From an uncultured Erysipelotrichaceae bacterium (GTDB lineage Bacteria; Bacillota_I; Bacilli_A; Erysipelotrichales; Erysipelotrichaceae), in the NCBI GenBank assembly GCA_902766005.1, contig CACXCB010000150.1, positions 1 to 45,239 of the forward strand: a stretch of DNA of 45,239 nt, in the 5' to 3' direction. The notes below the pieces were generated by a model that saw nothing but the letters and a program-made list of their open reading frames with translations, was not told the DNA's origin and searched no databases. Every line of letters begins with the position of its first letter. Position 1 is the first letter of the stretch. Position numbers and translations under genes: made by a program. Shown here one piece after another: positions 19,013 through 26,837 of the stretch.

Positions 19013-19039
19013 ACTGAACGCGTTCAGTCTTTTATTATA
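19013..19039 (-). promoter_or_regulatory. TetR operator palindrome and -10 box of the redox operon
   Basis: ACTGAACGCGTTCAGT (19013-19028) is a perfect 16-bp palindrome containing TGAACGCGTTCA, a form common at TetR-family operators. A - strand -10 box TATAAT lies at 19039-19034, so transcription would start inside the operator. No good -35 was seen. The palindrome ends four bases before the tetR ribosome binding site. Confidence 0.75.
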
Positions 19040-19128
19040 TTTTAATATTTTTTGGATGAATCGCAATCCTTTTTACCTTGAAATGACATGATTTTCCTTT
19101 TTGGGAAAAATACTGTAGAATACTATGC

Positions 19129-20538
19129 ATGGAAAAAACAGAAGACATCGCAGTATTGATGCGTGAAAATCAAAATGTTTCCCTGAAAGACAAGCTTGCA
19201 ATTGTTCTGCATTTAAGCACACCGGCAATTCTTGCCCAGATTTCTGAAATAGCCATGCAGTATATAGATGCGGCAATGGTCGGATCTTTAGGCGCAAGCG
19301 CTTCTGCAGCAATCGGGCTTGTATCTTCGAGTACTTGGCTGCTTGGCGGAATCATCGGTGCATGTGCGGCAGGGTTCTCTGTTCAGGTGGCCCACAGTGT
19401 CGGGGCAGGGGATGAAAAAAGTACAAAGTCCATTTTTCGTCAGTCTTTGCTGAGTTCTTTTGCATTTTCGTTGGTTTTGTTTGTCATGGGGTATATTGTT
19501 GGCGGTTATTTGCCGAGCATGCTTGGAGCGGATCCTTCCATCTGGAATGATGCTTCCGCATATTTTCGCATTTTCTGCCTGTTTATTCCGATCAGGCAGC
19601 TGAATTATCTCGGCTTGAACATGTTGCAGTGTTCCGGTGACATGAAGACACCGGGAATCATGGCGACATTGATGTGTACACTCGATGTAATATTTAATTT
19701 CTTTTTCATCTTTCCGACCCGTCATATTACCCTGTTCTCAACAACATGCACAATCCATGGTGCAGGAATGGGCGTTGCCGGTGCACAACTGGGTACTTCG
19801 CTTTCGGTTCTTGTGTGTATGATTTTGGTTATGTATAAATGTATTTTGAAAAGTGAAAAACTGAAAATAGAAAAAGGAGAGGGATCATTTCTTCCGCAAA
19901 AACAAGTGATACGGGAAGCTGTGCAGATTGGCTTGCCGATGGCTCTTGAGCAGAGTGCGCTCTGCCTGGCAATGGTTGTATCAACAAGACTTGTTGCACC
20001 ATTAGGAACAGTGGCAATTGCCGCAAATTCCTTTGCGATTACGGCAGAATCCATCTGTTACATGCCGGGATATGGTATTGCTTCGGCTTCCACGACAATC
20101 GTTGGACAGGCTTTCGGGGCAAAACGGAATGATCTTGCTTTCAGCTTTGCCTGGTTAACAACTTTTACCGGCATGGCAATTATGACCGGAACTGCAATAT
20201 TGATGTACTTTCTCTGTCCGTATGTGTTTGCCTTTCTGACACCAGATCTTTCCGTCAGAGAAGCAGGTATTCATGTGCTGCGCCTTGAACTGGTCGCTGA
20301 ACCGCTGTATGCGGCATCGATTGTCGCTACCGGAGCCATGAGGGGAGCAGGTGATACATTCATCCCCGGTATCATGAACCTCGTCAGTATCTGGGGCGTG
20401 CGATTGACTATGGCTTTCTTTATGACAAAGACATTGGGGTTATCCGGCTATTGGATAGCCATGACTGTTGAACTGTGTTTCAGAGGCGTCCTGTTTCTTT
20501 TGCGATTGAAAAGCGGAAAATGGATGGAGAAAAAATGA
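19129..20538 (+). CDS. MATE-family multidrug/cation efflux pump
   Basis: The 469-residue protein has about twelve membrane segments and MATE hallmarks (MQYIDAAMVGSLGASASAAI near the start, SVGAGDEKSTKSIFRQ, GYGIASASTTIVGQAFGAKR). It is divergent from tetR, 128 bases away, and the shared intergenic region carries the TetR operator, so efflux of the operon's substrate or product is possible. No ribosome binding site precedes ATG 19129. A -10-like TGTAGAAT (TAGAAT at 19116-19121) would put the transcript start at about the ATG, so the mRNA may be leaderless; an internal ATG (M12) also lacks a clear site. The metallophosphoesterase gene overlaps its end by four bases. Confidence 0.92.
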   Translation: MEKTEDIAVLMRENQNVSLKDKLAIVLHLSTPAILAQISEIAMQYIDAAMVGSLGASASAAIGLVSSSTWLLGGIIGACAAGFSVQVAHSVGAGDEKSTKSIFRQSLLSSFAFSLVLFVMGYIVGGYLPSMLGADPSIWNDASAYFRIFCLFIPIRQLNYLGLNMLQCSGDMKTPGIMATLMCTLDVIFNFFFIFPTRHITLFSTTCTIHGAGMGVAGAQLGTSLSVLVCMILVMYKCILKSEKLKIEKGEGSFLPQKQVIREAVQIGLPMALEQSALCLAMVVSTRLVAPLGTVAIAANSFAITAESICYMPGYGIASASTTIVGQAFGAKRNDLAFSFAWLTTFTGMAIMTGTAILMYFLCPYVFAFLTPDLSVREAGIHVLRLELVAEPLYAASIVATGAMRGAGDTFIPGIMNLVSIWGVRLTMAFFMTKTLGLSGYWIAMTVELCFRGVLFLLRLKSGKWMEKK

Positions 20539-21314
20539 TCTGGTTCATATGTATCGGAGTATTAGTTATTCTGGCTATTCCATGGAAAATGGATGTTACG
20601 CATCATGTGTTAAAGTCCAAAAAGGTGCAAAAGAATGTCAATATTTGTATTCTGGCAGATCTGCATTGTCGCAGGTTTGGAAAAAAACAAAGCAGAATCA
20701 TGAAAATTGTAAAGAAAATACATCCTGATATCATTGTCATCCCCGGGGATCTGTTTGATTATGAAAGGGACTATGAAATCTGCTTTGAGCTGATAGAACA
20801 GCTGAAATCTTATCCGGTCTTATATGTCTGGGGGAATCATGAAAGATTCATTGAAGGCGACATGCCTGAGCTGATCCGGCGATTAAAAGATATGGGGGTG
20901 CATGTACTGGAAAACCGGAGTGAAGTTCTTTTGGGTGTTGAATGGATCGGACTCATGGATCTCGGCAGAGAACCAAAGATGACAAAAGAGCAGTTTGAAA
21001 AGACAGCCATTACGGATTTGTATCGCGTTGTACTATCCCATCGTCCGCATTACCTGTCCTTTTACAACAGTATTCCGTGTGACTTGATTCTATCCGGTCA
21101 CGCCCATGGCGGGCAATGGTGCATACCTTTCACAAAAATCGGGCTTTACGCTCCCCAGCAGGGAATCTTTCCGAAGTATACTCATGGCATTTACGATCTT
21201 AAAGGAAAGAAGATGTTTGTCTCAAGAGGACTTGCTTCGGGAACACCGAAAATACCACGCTTATTCAACAATCCGGAAATCGGATGGATTACAATAGAGA
21301 AAGAGGAAAACTGA
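20535..21314 (+). CDS. Membrane-anchored metallophosphoesterase (YkuE/YaeI type)
   Basis: The 259-residue protein has one N-terminal membrane helix (residues 2-17) followed by a calcineurin-like phosphoesterase domain. Metal ligands are visible in order: ADLH (D42, H44), GDLFD (D72), GNHE (N101, H102), and SGHAHGG (H189, H191). Family members of this type act on lipid-linked phosphates (for example UDP-2,3-diacylglucosamine-like or phosphatidylglycerol-phosphate substrates), but the substrate here is unknown. ATG 20535 overlaps the MATE stop (ATGA) and has GGAGA four bases upstream, better than earlier in-frame ATGs inside the MATE gene. Confidence 0.88.
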   Translation: MIWFICIGVLVILAIPWKMDVTHHVLKSKKVQKNVNICILADLHCRRFGKKQSRIMKIVKKIHPDIIVIPGDLFDYERDYEICFELIEQLKSYPVLYVWGNHERFIEGDMPELIRRLKDMGVHVLENRSEVLLGVEWIGLMDLGREPKMTKEQFEKTAITDLYRVVLSHRPHYLSFYNSIPCDLILSGHAHGGQWCIPFTKIGLYAPQQGIFPKYTHGIYDLKGKKMFVSRGLASGTPKIPRLFNNPEIGWITIEKEEN

Positions 21315-21745
21315 TGAAATTGCCACCGAAAGAGAAAATATATGAAGCGTATTCCGCCATTGCGGACGGAAGAATAGAGATGCATGACGATCATGCAATT
21401 GTAAAATCCAGTGACGGTACAAAAGAATATACGGTGAGCTGGGATAAGGATACATTTGCCTCCAGTGACAACGCGACATACTGGCAAGGATATCCCGGTT
21501 ATCCTGTTCTTGCGGTACTGCTGCTGAAAGGGAGGCTGACATATGATGAAAAGATCATTCAGGGGATGAAGAACATCCCCTGGAAGAAACTGAATGATCA
21601 ATATAAACGGGATTATGCAAAAGCGGCTGAAGAAGCTTTTAAAACCGTGGAGGGGGATGTTGAAGCAATTCAGAGACTTGCGCAAACAAACAACAGGGAA
21701 ATTGCTGAACTGAATCTTCTCATCAAGCGAAAAATCAAAAAATAA
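21314..21745 (+). CDS. Hypothetical protein (143 aa)
   Basis: A soluble, charged protein of unknown family. It starts at ATG 21314, which overlaps the phosphoesterase stop (TGATG), with GAGG upstream. Its middle contains KEYTVSWDKDTFASSDNATY and PGYPVLAVLLLKGRL, and its C-terminal half is helical and lysine-rich, ending LLIKRKIKK. It is the last gene of the MATE-phosphoesterase unit and is followed by a strong terminator. Confidence 0.7.
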   Translation: MKLPPKEKIYEAYSAIADGRIEMHDDHAIVKSSDGTKEYTVSWDKDTFASSDNATYWQGYPGYPVLAVLLLKGRLTYDEKIIQGMKNIPWKKLNDQYKRDYAKAAEEAFKTVEGDVEAIQRLAQTNNREIAELNLLIKRKIKK

Positions 21746-21771
21746 AAATGCCGGGGTAAAATCCGGCATTT
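21746..21771. terminator. Bidirectional terminator
   Basis: AAATGCCGG (21746-21754) pairs perfectly with CCGGCATTT (21763-21771) around an eight-base loop. T-runs on the - strand side (TTTTTATTTTTTG) make it strong for pta; on the + side TGTGTTTT follows. Confidence 0.85.
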
Positions 21772-21776
21772 GTGTT

Positions 21777-22763
21777 TTAAGCCTGTGCAGCAGTGATAAT
21801 TGCCATGGAGTAGACTTCATCACCGTTACAGCCTCTGGACAGGTCGTTGATCGGTGCATTCAGGCCAAGCAGAATCGGTCCGTATGCATCAAAGCCGCCA
21901 AGTCTCTGAGAGAGTTTGTACCCGATGTTACCGGCATTGATATCCGGGAAGATGAAGGTGTTTGCATAACCGGCAACCTTGGAGCCTTTTGCTTTAAGCT
22001 GTCCGACTTCCGGGCAATATGCAGCGTCAAACTGCAATTCGCCTTCGATCGGCAGTTCAGGATATTTTTCCTTAGCCATAGCTGTAGCGTTGCGCATTTT
22101 GTCAACATCTTCGCCTTTGCCTGATCCAAGAGTGGAGTAGCTTAAGAAAGCAACTTTTGGATCCATGCCGAAGATCTTGGCGCATTTAACCGTTTCACCG
22201 CAGATTTCAACCAGCTGTTCTTCAGTTGGCTTAAGGTTGATTGCGCAATCTGCCAATGCTAAGATTTCATTTCCTTCACCGTCTTTTGCAGGACGAACGA
22301 GGATAAAGCAGGAAGAAACGATAGAGTTGCCCGGCTTTGTTTTGATAATCTGCAAAGCAGGACGAACTGTATCCGCTGTGGAATATGTTGCACCGCCAAG
22401 CAGACAGTCGGCAACACCCATCTTGACGAGCATTGTGCCGAAGTAATTGGATTTTGCAAGAGTCTTTCTTGCTTCTTCCGGAGTCATTCCTTTTTTCTTT
22501 CTTAACTCACAAAGAGCATCAACCATTTCATCCATTTTTTCATAATTTGCTGGATCAATGATAACAGCTCCTGTAATGTCATATCCGTTTTCTTTTGCAA
22601 CTGCCTGAATCTCTTCAGGATTTCCGAGCAGGATCGGCTTTAAGAAATCGTCTTTAACGAGTCTGCTAGCAGCGTCAAGAATTCTTGGATCCGGTCCTTC
22701 TGTAAAAACAATGCTCTTTGGGCTCTGTTTTAACTGGCTGATCATACCGTCAAAATTGTACAT
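21777..22763 (-). CDS. pta: Phosphate acetyltransferase
   Basis: Pta interconverts acetyl-CoA and acetyl phosphate, the step before acetate kinase in fermentative ATP generation. The 328-residue single-domain form contains VFTEGPDPRILDAASRLVKD, MGVADCLLGGATYSTADTVR, FLSYSTLGSGKG, and the C-terminal GGFDAYGPILLGLNAPINDL then SRGC. The length matches the usual short bacterial Pta with no N-terminal DRTGG domain. The start has GGAGGA seven bases upstream. No ackA lies nearby in the window. Confidence 0.95.
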   Translation of the reverse strand: MYNFDGMISQLKQSPKSIVFTEGPDPRILDAASRLVKDDFLKPILLGNPEEIQAVAKENGYDITGAVIIDPANYEKMDEMVDALCELRKKKGMTPEEARKTLAKSNYFGTMLVKMGVADCLLGGATYSTADTVRPALQIIKTKPGNSIVSSCFILVRPAKDGEGNEILALADCAINLKPTEEQLVEICGETVKCAKIFGMDPKVAFLSYSTLGSGKGEDVDKMRNATAMAKEKYPELPIEGELQFDAAYCPEVGQLKAKGSKVAGYANTFIFPDINAGNIGYKLSQRLGGFDAYGPILLGLNAPINDLSRGCNGDEVYSMAIITAAQA

Positions 22764-22795
22764 TTTAATATCCTCCTTTTTGATGTCTGTACACG

Positions 22796-22824
22796 ATAAA
22801 AAGGCACGAATGCATACATGCCTT
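22796..22824 (-). terminator. Terminator of the two-small-protein unit
   Basis: AAGGCACG (22801-22808) pairs with CATGCCTT (22817-22824), with one G-T wobble. On the - strand it is followed by TTTTTATCG. It overlaps the stop codon of the 88-residue gene and lies upstream of pta, so pta is probably transcribed from its own promoter. Confidence 0.7.
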
Positions 22825-23089
22825 AATTTAATTCTTCAGGGAATCCTGATTTGATGGAATCTTCAATGATGACTTTTCCTTTTTCCAGAAATTCATCCAT
22901 CTCAATCTGGCCATCCATCAGATCCTTGATTAAATCCCGCATTTCAGAAAGATCAATCTGAATAATACCGGCGGAGGCAAGGATTTCAGCCTTGCGGATT
23001 TTTAATCCCGGCATCTTTTGATTGATTTCTTTTTCATTTTGATAAAGAGTGAATTCCTCATTTTCAAAATCAAATATCACTTTATCCAT
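22823..23089 (-). CDS. Hypothetical small protein (88 aa)
   Basis: An acidic protein of unknown family. The first third looks like beta-strands (VIFDFENEEFTLYQNEKEI) and the rest helical (LSEMRDLIKDLMDGQIEMDE). GAGGA lies just before its start. It begins two bases after the zinc-ribbon gene stop, so the two are co-transcribed and may work together. Confidence 0.65.
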   Translation of the reverse strand: MDKVIFDFENEEFTLYQNEKEINQKMPGLKIRKAEILASAGIIQIDLSEMRDLIKDLMDGQIEMDEFLEKGKVIIEDSIKSGFPEELN

Positions 23090-23091
23090 GA

Positions 23092-23277
23092 TTAATCCTC
23101 TTTTGGTGGTGTTTCATCCATTACCGCACCACAATACGGACATGTTTTCTTTTCCATATTCACAGTTTTTCCACATACGGAGCAATCACATACGGGAAGA
23201 TAGAAAAATCCGCTTGTTGAATTTTCTGTCTCTCTTTTGTGATGAATCCAGTAACCGTGTTGTTTTCCAAGTGCCAT
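23092..23277 (-). CDS. Small zinc-ribbon protein (61 aa)
   Basis: The 61-residue protein carries CDCSVCGK and CPYCG, a two-knuckle CxxC...CxxC zinc ribbon at residues about 30-50. No catalytic domain is attached. Its function is unknown; proteins of this kind often mediate nucleic-acid or protein contacts. It is immediately upstream of the 88-residue gene. Confidence 0.7.
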   Translation of the reverse strand: MALGKQHGYWIHHKRETENSTSGFFYLPVCDCSVCGKTVNMEKKTCPYCGAVMDETPPKED

Positions 23278-23361
23278 TCTTATTCCTTTTCTATCAATCC
23301 TACTTAATCATACACCTTAAGTGTTTGTTTGTGTAAATGAATGCTCTTTTTTTATCCTTTT

Positions 23362-24468
23362 TCACGCAATCTGACTGGTAATGATGCGTGCGTTTTCCTC
23401 TTTGATTTCTTTTCCGTGGAAAATGTATTTCCTGGTAACACGCGGAGAAATCAAACAGAGAATCTCATAAGGGATGGTATGCAGTTCTTTGGCCATATTT
23501 TCAATGTTGATATGAGAACCGAAGATTTCCGCTTCCGTGCCGAAGGGGACTTCATGATCCAGTTTTACCATGCACTGGTCCATGCATACTCTTCCAACGA
23601 TTTCACATAAGCTTCCGTCGATGTAGACTTTCCTGCCCTGGTTGGCACGGATAAATCCATCTGCATAGCCGATCGGCAGGGTGGCGATGATTTCATCGCC
23701 TTGTGCGGTATACGTGGCACCATAACCGATTTTATCTCCTTCACAAACATGTTTGCACAGGATTACTTTTGTCTTTAAGGAAACAGGGTAATGCAATGTA
23801 TGGTCATAAGTGTTAATGCCGTAAAGAGAGACACCGATCCTGCATGCGTTGGTCAGATCATCCTTGAAGAATACGGTTGCATCGCTGTTGTCGCAATGAA
23901 TCCATTCAAAGGGATAGTCCAGATATTCGACAGATTCCCTGAATCTGGCATACTGCCGATTGGTAAAGTCGATATCCGTATCAGCACAAGAGAAATGTGT
24001 GAAGATCCCCTCGATAATACAGCCATGTTCCTTTAACAGTGCAAATCCTCTTCTCAGCTCTTCCTTGGTCTGAAACCCGATGCGGTTCATGCCGGTATCC
24101 ACTTTGAGATGAACACGCAATCCTGTACAATCCTGCTCAATGATCTTTTCGATCCATTCCATCGAATAAGCAGCAGTAGAAATGCTGTTTTCGATCAGCA
24201 GGGAAGTGCTTTCGGGATTGGTTGCCCCCAGAATGAGAATCGGTTGTGAAAATCCTTCATTGCGCAGGATAAATGCTTCATCCTCACTGCTGACCGCAAA
24301 CATGTCTGTTCCGGCTTCGAGGGCTGCTTTTGCAACATATTTATCACCGCATCCGTAAGCATCGGCTTTGATGACGGTTATGATTTTCTTTCCGCATGTT
24401 TCTTTTAATGTATTGACATTGAAAGCCACTTCATCAAGATTGACTTCCATCCATGTATTTCTGAACAT
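23362..24468 (-). CDS. alr: Alanine racemase
   Basis: This PLP-dependent enzyme makes D-alanine for peptidoglycan. The PLP lysine is K34 in VIKADAYGCG, and the catalytic tyrosine lies in KIGYGATYTA. Other family blocks are HLKVDTGMNRIGF, IFTHFSCAD and GRVCMDQ. The 368-residue length is normal. It starts ten bases after the upstream membrane-protein gene, with AAGGGGG before the ATG, so the two form an operon. The isolated intergenic stretch 23278-23361 to the next - strand gene shows no clear terminator. Confidence 0.96.
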   Translation of the reverse strand: MFRNTWMEVNLDEVAFNVNTLKETCGKKIITVIKADAYGCGDKYVAKAALEAGTDMFAVSSEDEAFILRNEGFSQPILILGATNPESTSLLIENSISTAAYSMEWIEKIIEQDCTGLRVHLKVDTGMNRIGFQTKEELRRGFALLKEHGCIIEGIFTHFSCADTDIDFTNRQYARFRESVEYLDYPFEWIHCDNSDATVFFKDDLTNACRIGVSLYGINTYDHTLHYPVSLKTKVILCKHVCEGDKIGYGATYTAQGDEIIATLPIGYADGFIRANQGRKVYIDGSLCEIVGRVCMDQCMVKLDHEVPFGTEAEIFGSHINIENMAKELHTIPYEILCLISPRVTRKYIFHGKEIKEENARIITSQIA

Positions 24469-24478
24469 ATTTTCCCCC

Positions 24479-24916
24479 TTATAAAATGACAGAATAGATA
24501 TATCCGCAATAAATGCCTATTCCGCGCAGAATCAATCCGAGTATGGAATTGAGATTGGCACTCAGGTAAGTGGAAAACCATGCCTGCAAGGCAAATGACC
24601 ACATTTGCGGATTGAAAATATTGCTTAAAAAAGCACCGACACCGACAATGGAGCATGTATCAGCAACAAGGATGGAGAGAAATGTCATAACAGCACCGAG
24701 GATCATGAACTTTTGTGTTACACCTCTGCCGATTTTTCGGATCACCCAGGCGATGCCGTAACCGATCACTATGAATAAAACGGACGGAATAATCATCAGC
24801 ATTGACTTGACCCATCCAAACAGAATGCCGAGAACGATTGCACTGATGAAAGAGGCAATGCATGCCATGATGAATCTCTGGTTATTGTCCGCATATCTTG
24901 CGTTGTAAATCTGCAT
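24479..24916 (-). CDS. Small integral membrane protein (145 aa), unknown family
   Basis: The protein has four or five hydrophobic segments (residues about 16-35, 39-60, 70-92, 105-125, 128-143). No motif or domain was recognised. It precedes alr by ten bases and probably shares its transcript; AGGAGG lies upstream of the start. An extended -10-like TGATATGAT on the - strand at 24941-24933 is a possible promoter. A role linked to cell-wall synthesis would be only a guess from position. Confidence 0.7.
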   Translation of the reverse strand: MQIYNARYADNNQRFIMACIASFISAIVLGILFGWVKSMLMIIPSVLFIVIGYGIAWVIRKIGRGVTQKFMILGAVMTFLSILVADTCSIVGVGAFLSNIFNPQMWSFALQAWFSTYLSANLNSILGLILRGIGIYCGYIYSVIL

Positions 24917-25078
24917 AGAAACCTCCTATAAGATCATATCACAACATTCATGGATTGATGGATTTTTTTGACAGATTTAAGAAAGCATTGAAAGGTTGTG
25001 CAATGTCGCTTTGCCGGCGACCGTTTGATTTCTTCTTTCAAATATACTGTTGTTATCAAATGAAGGAGGAAGAAGAAT

Positions 25079-25885
25079 ATGTTTGGTGCAATATTGGGAG
25101 ATATGATCGGATCACCGTATGAATTTGACAGAGGCAATAAGACAAAGGAATTTCCTTTGTTCAACATGTATTCGACATTTACAGATGATTCCGTTATGAC
25201 AATCGCTGTGGCTGAAGCCCTTTTGAATCTGAATGAGACAGAAGAAGATGATGCGGTTCGTCAGGCAGTTGTCCGATCCTTGCAAAGATGGGGTAGGAAG
25301 TATCCTGATGCAGGATATGGCAGCAGTTTTTTCCGGTGGCTGTTTTTCAGTAAAAATCCTCATCCATATGGCAGTTATGGCAATGGGCCGGCAATGAGGG
25401 TTTCTTCTGTCGGATGGCTTTTCAACACGATGGAAGAGACACGCAGGCATGCCCGTCTGAGTGCGGAAGTGACACATAACCATCCGGAAGGCATCAAAGG
25501 GGCAGAAGCAACTGCTTCAGCAATTTTTCTGGCAAGAACAGGAGCATCCAAAGAAGAAATCAGAAGATATGTCACAAAAGAATTCGGATATGACTTATCG
25601 CGTACATGTGATGAAATCCGACCGTTTTATCACCACGTGGAGTCCTGTCAGGAAACCGTACCGGAAGCCGTTATCGCATTCCTGGAGGGAAATGATTTTG
25701 AAGATGTTATCCGGACAGCGGTTTCGCTGGGAGGTGATTGTGATACACTCACATGTATTGCGGCAGGGATTGCCGAAGCGTATTATGGCATATCGGATCA
25801 ACTCAAGGAGGAATGTCGAAAGAGACTGCCGGATGACATGAGGAAAGTTCTGGATCGGTTTGCAGAATATGTCACATCTGCATGA
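25079..25885 (+). CDS. ADP-ribosylglycohydrolase family protein (DraG-like)
   Basis: The 268-residue protein has the metal-binding and substrate motifs of the family: FTDDSVM (T35, D36, D37), GNGPAMRVSSVGW, HNHPEGIKGAEATA and SLGGDCDTLTCIAAG. These bind two Mg2+ ions and cleave ADP-ribose from proteins, nucleic acids or small molecules. GGAGGA precedes the start, and a TATACT -10 lies at 25043-25048. No ADP-ribosyltransferase or nitrogenase gene is next to it, so the target is unknown. Confidence 0.9.
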   Translation: MFGAILGDMIGSPYEFDRGNKTKEFPLFNMYSTFTDDSVMTIAVAEALLNLNETEEDDAVRQAVVRSLQRWGRKYPDAGYGSSFFRWLFFSKNPHPYGSYGNGPAMRVSSVGWLFNTMEETRRHARLSAEVTHNHPEGIKGAEATASAIFLARTGASKEEIRRYVTKEFGYDLSRTCDEIRPFYHHVESCQETVPEAVIAFLEGNDFEDVIRTAVSLGGDCDTLTCIAAGIAEAYYGISDQLKEECRKRLPDDMRKVLDRFAEYVTSA

Positions 25886-25964
25886 TGCACAAAAAAAGTC
25901 AATGACACTATACCGAAATGGATTTATGGCTGACAAGGGTCTGAAATCGATTGAAAAGAATATC

Positions 25965-25993
25965 AGGGAATCCGAAAAATCCGGATTCCTTTT
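25965..25993 (+). terminator. Rho-independent terminator after the ADP-ribosylglycohydrolase gene
   Basis: GGAATCCG (25967-25974) pairs with CGGATTCC (25982-25989), extended by a G-T and an A-T pair, with TTTT following. The 80 bases between the stop codon and the stem hold nothing recognisable. Confidence 0.85.
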
Positions 25994-26094
25994 CCATGCA
26001 TCATGTTGATTCACAAAACAGTAAAAAAATGCGATGATATATGCAGGAAATCAGATTTCGTTTTCTTTGCGGCCTTATCATTTGGAGGAACTGT

Positions 26095-26775
26095 ATGAGA
26101 GCATTGTTCATCGGCAACAGTCATACATACATGAATGACATGCCTTATCTTTTTCAGGAGATTTATCATGATTCTTTTCACGAAGAAGCCGAGGCGTTTA
26201 TGCTGGCATATTCGGGAAGAGATCTCGCATGGCACAGAAAGGAATATTTTTCCTATCGGTATCAATTGCTGTATGGGAAATTTGACTGGTGTTTTATACA
26301 GCAGGCAGCACACCCGTTTCCCGATGAGGAAACAACAATCGAAAATGGAAAAGCCTTGATTGAACTCAGTCTCAGATGCGGGGTTGAACCGGTCCTGTTT
26401 ATGACGTGGGCAGAAAAAGCATGCCCCGAAAACCAACAAAAAATGATCGGTACATATCTGAAATTGGGTGAAATGAAAGGAATCAAAGTTGCACCGGTCG
26501 GCATTGCGTGGCAGAAGATCCGTCAGAAATATCCGCAAATCGAACTCTACTATAAAGATGGGGAACACGCCTCTCCTTATGGAGATCTATTGACTGCATT
26601 GACGTTATGCAAGACAATCCATCCGGAAGGAACGCTTGCTTTACCGAAAAAAATCATCGATTTTCAGGTTGCTTTTGACAGGGAGTATCCTGAAGCATGC
26701 ATGGATGCATCCGGGTATATTCCTTATGATCATGTTATCGGCCGGAAGATTCTCGATGTCGTGGAACAGTTGTAA
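26095..26775 (+). CDS. SGNH/GDSL-type hydrolase
   Basis: The 226-residue protein begins MRALFIGNSHTYMND, where S9 of GNSHT is the block I nucleophile. The C-terminal KDGEHASPYGD supplies the DxxH block V. The central DWCFIQQAAHPF stands where block III usually has GxN, so the oxyanion residue is altered. There is no signal peptide, so a cytosolic esterase or deacetylase is likely; the substrate is unknown. I chose ATG 26095, with GGAGG six bases upstream, over an in-frame ATG at 26041 that has no site. Confidence 0.8.
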   Translation: MRALFIGNSHTYMNDMPYLFQEIYHDSFHEEAEAFMLAYSGRDLAWHRKEYFSYRYQLLYGKFDWCFIQQAAHPFPDEETTIENGKALIELSLRCGVEPVLFMTWAEKACPENQQKMIGTYLKLGEMKGIKVAPVGIAWQKIRQKYPQIELYYKDGEHASPYGDLLTALTLCKTIHPEGTLALPKKIIDFQVAFDREYPEACMDASGYIPYDHVIGRKILDVVEQL

Positions 26776-26837
26776 AAAAGATATCATTCAAAACAACTTT
26801 ATATTACAATATTAGTGACAATTCGGAGGAATATAAT

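Noticed and set aside
25005..25021. GTCGC/GCGAC hairpin upstream of the ADP-ribosylglycohydrolase gene as a terminator or riboswitch
   Set aside because: Five base pairs, no T-run and no conserved elements; left unassigned.
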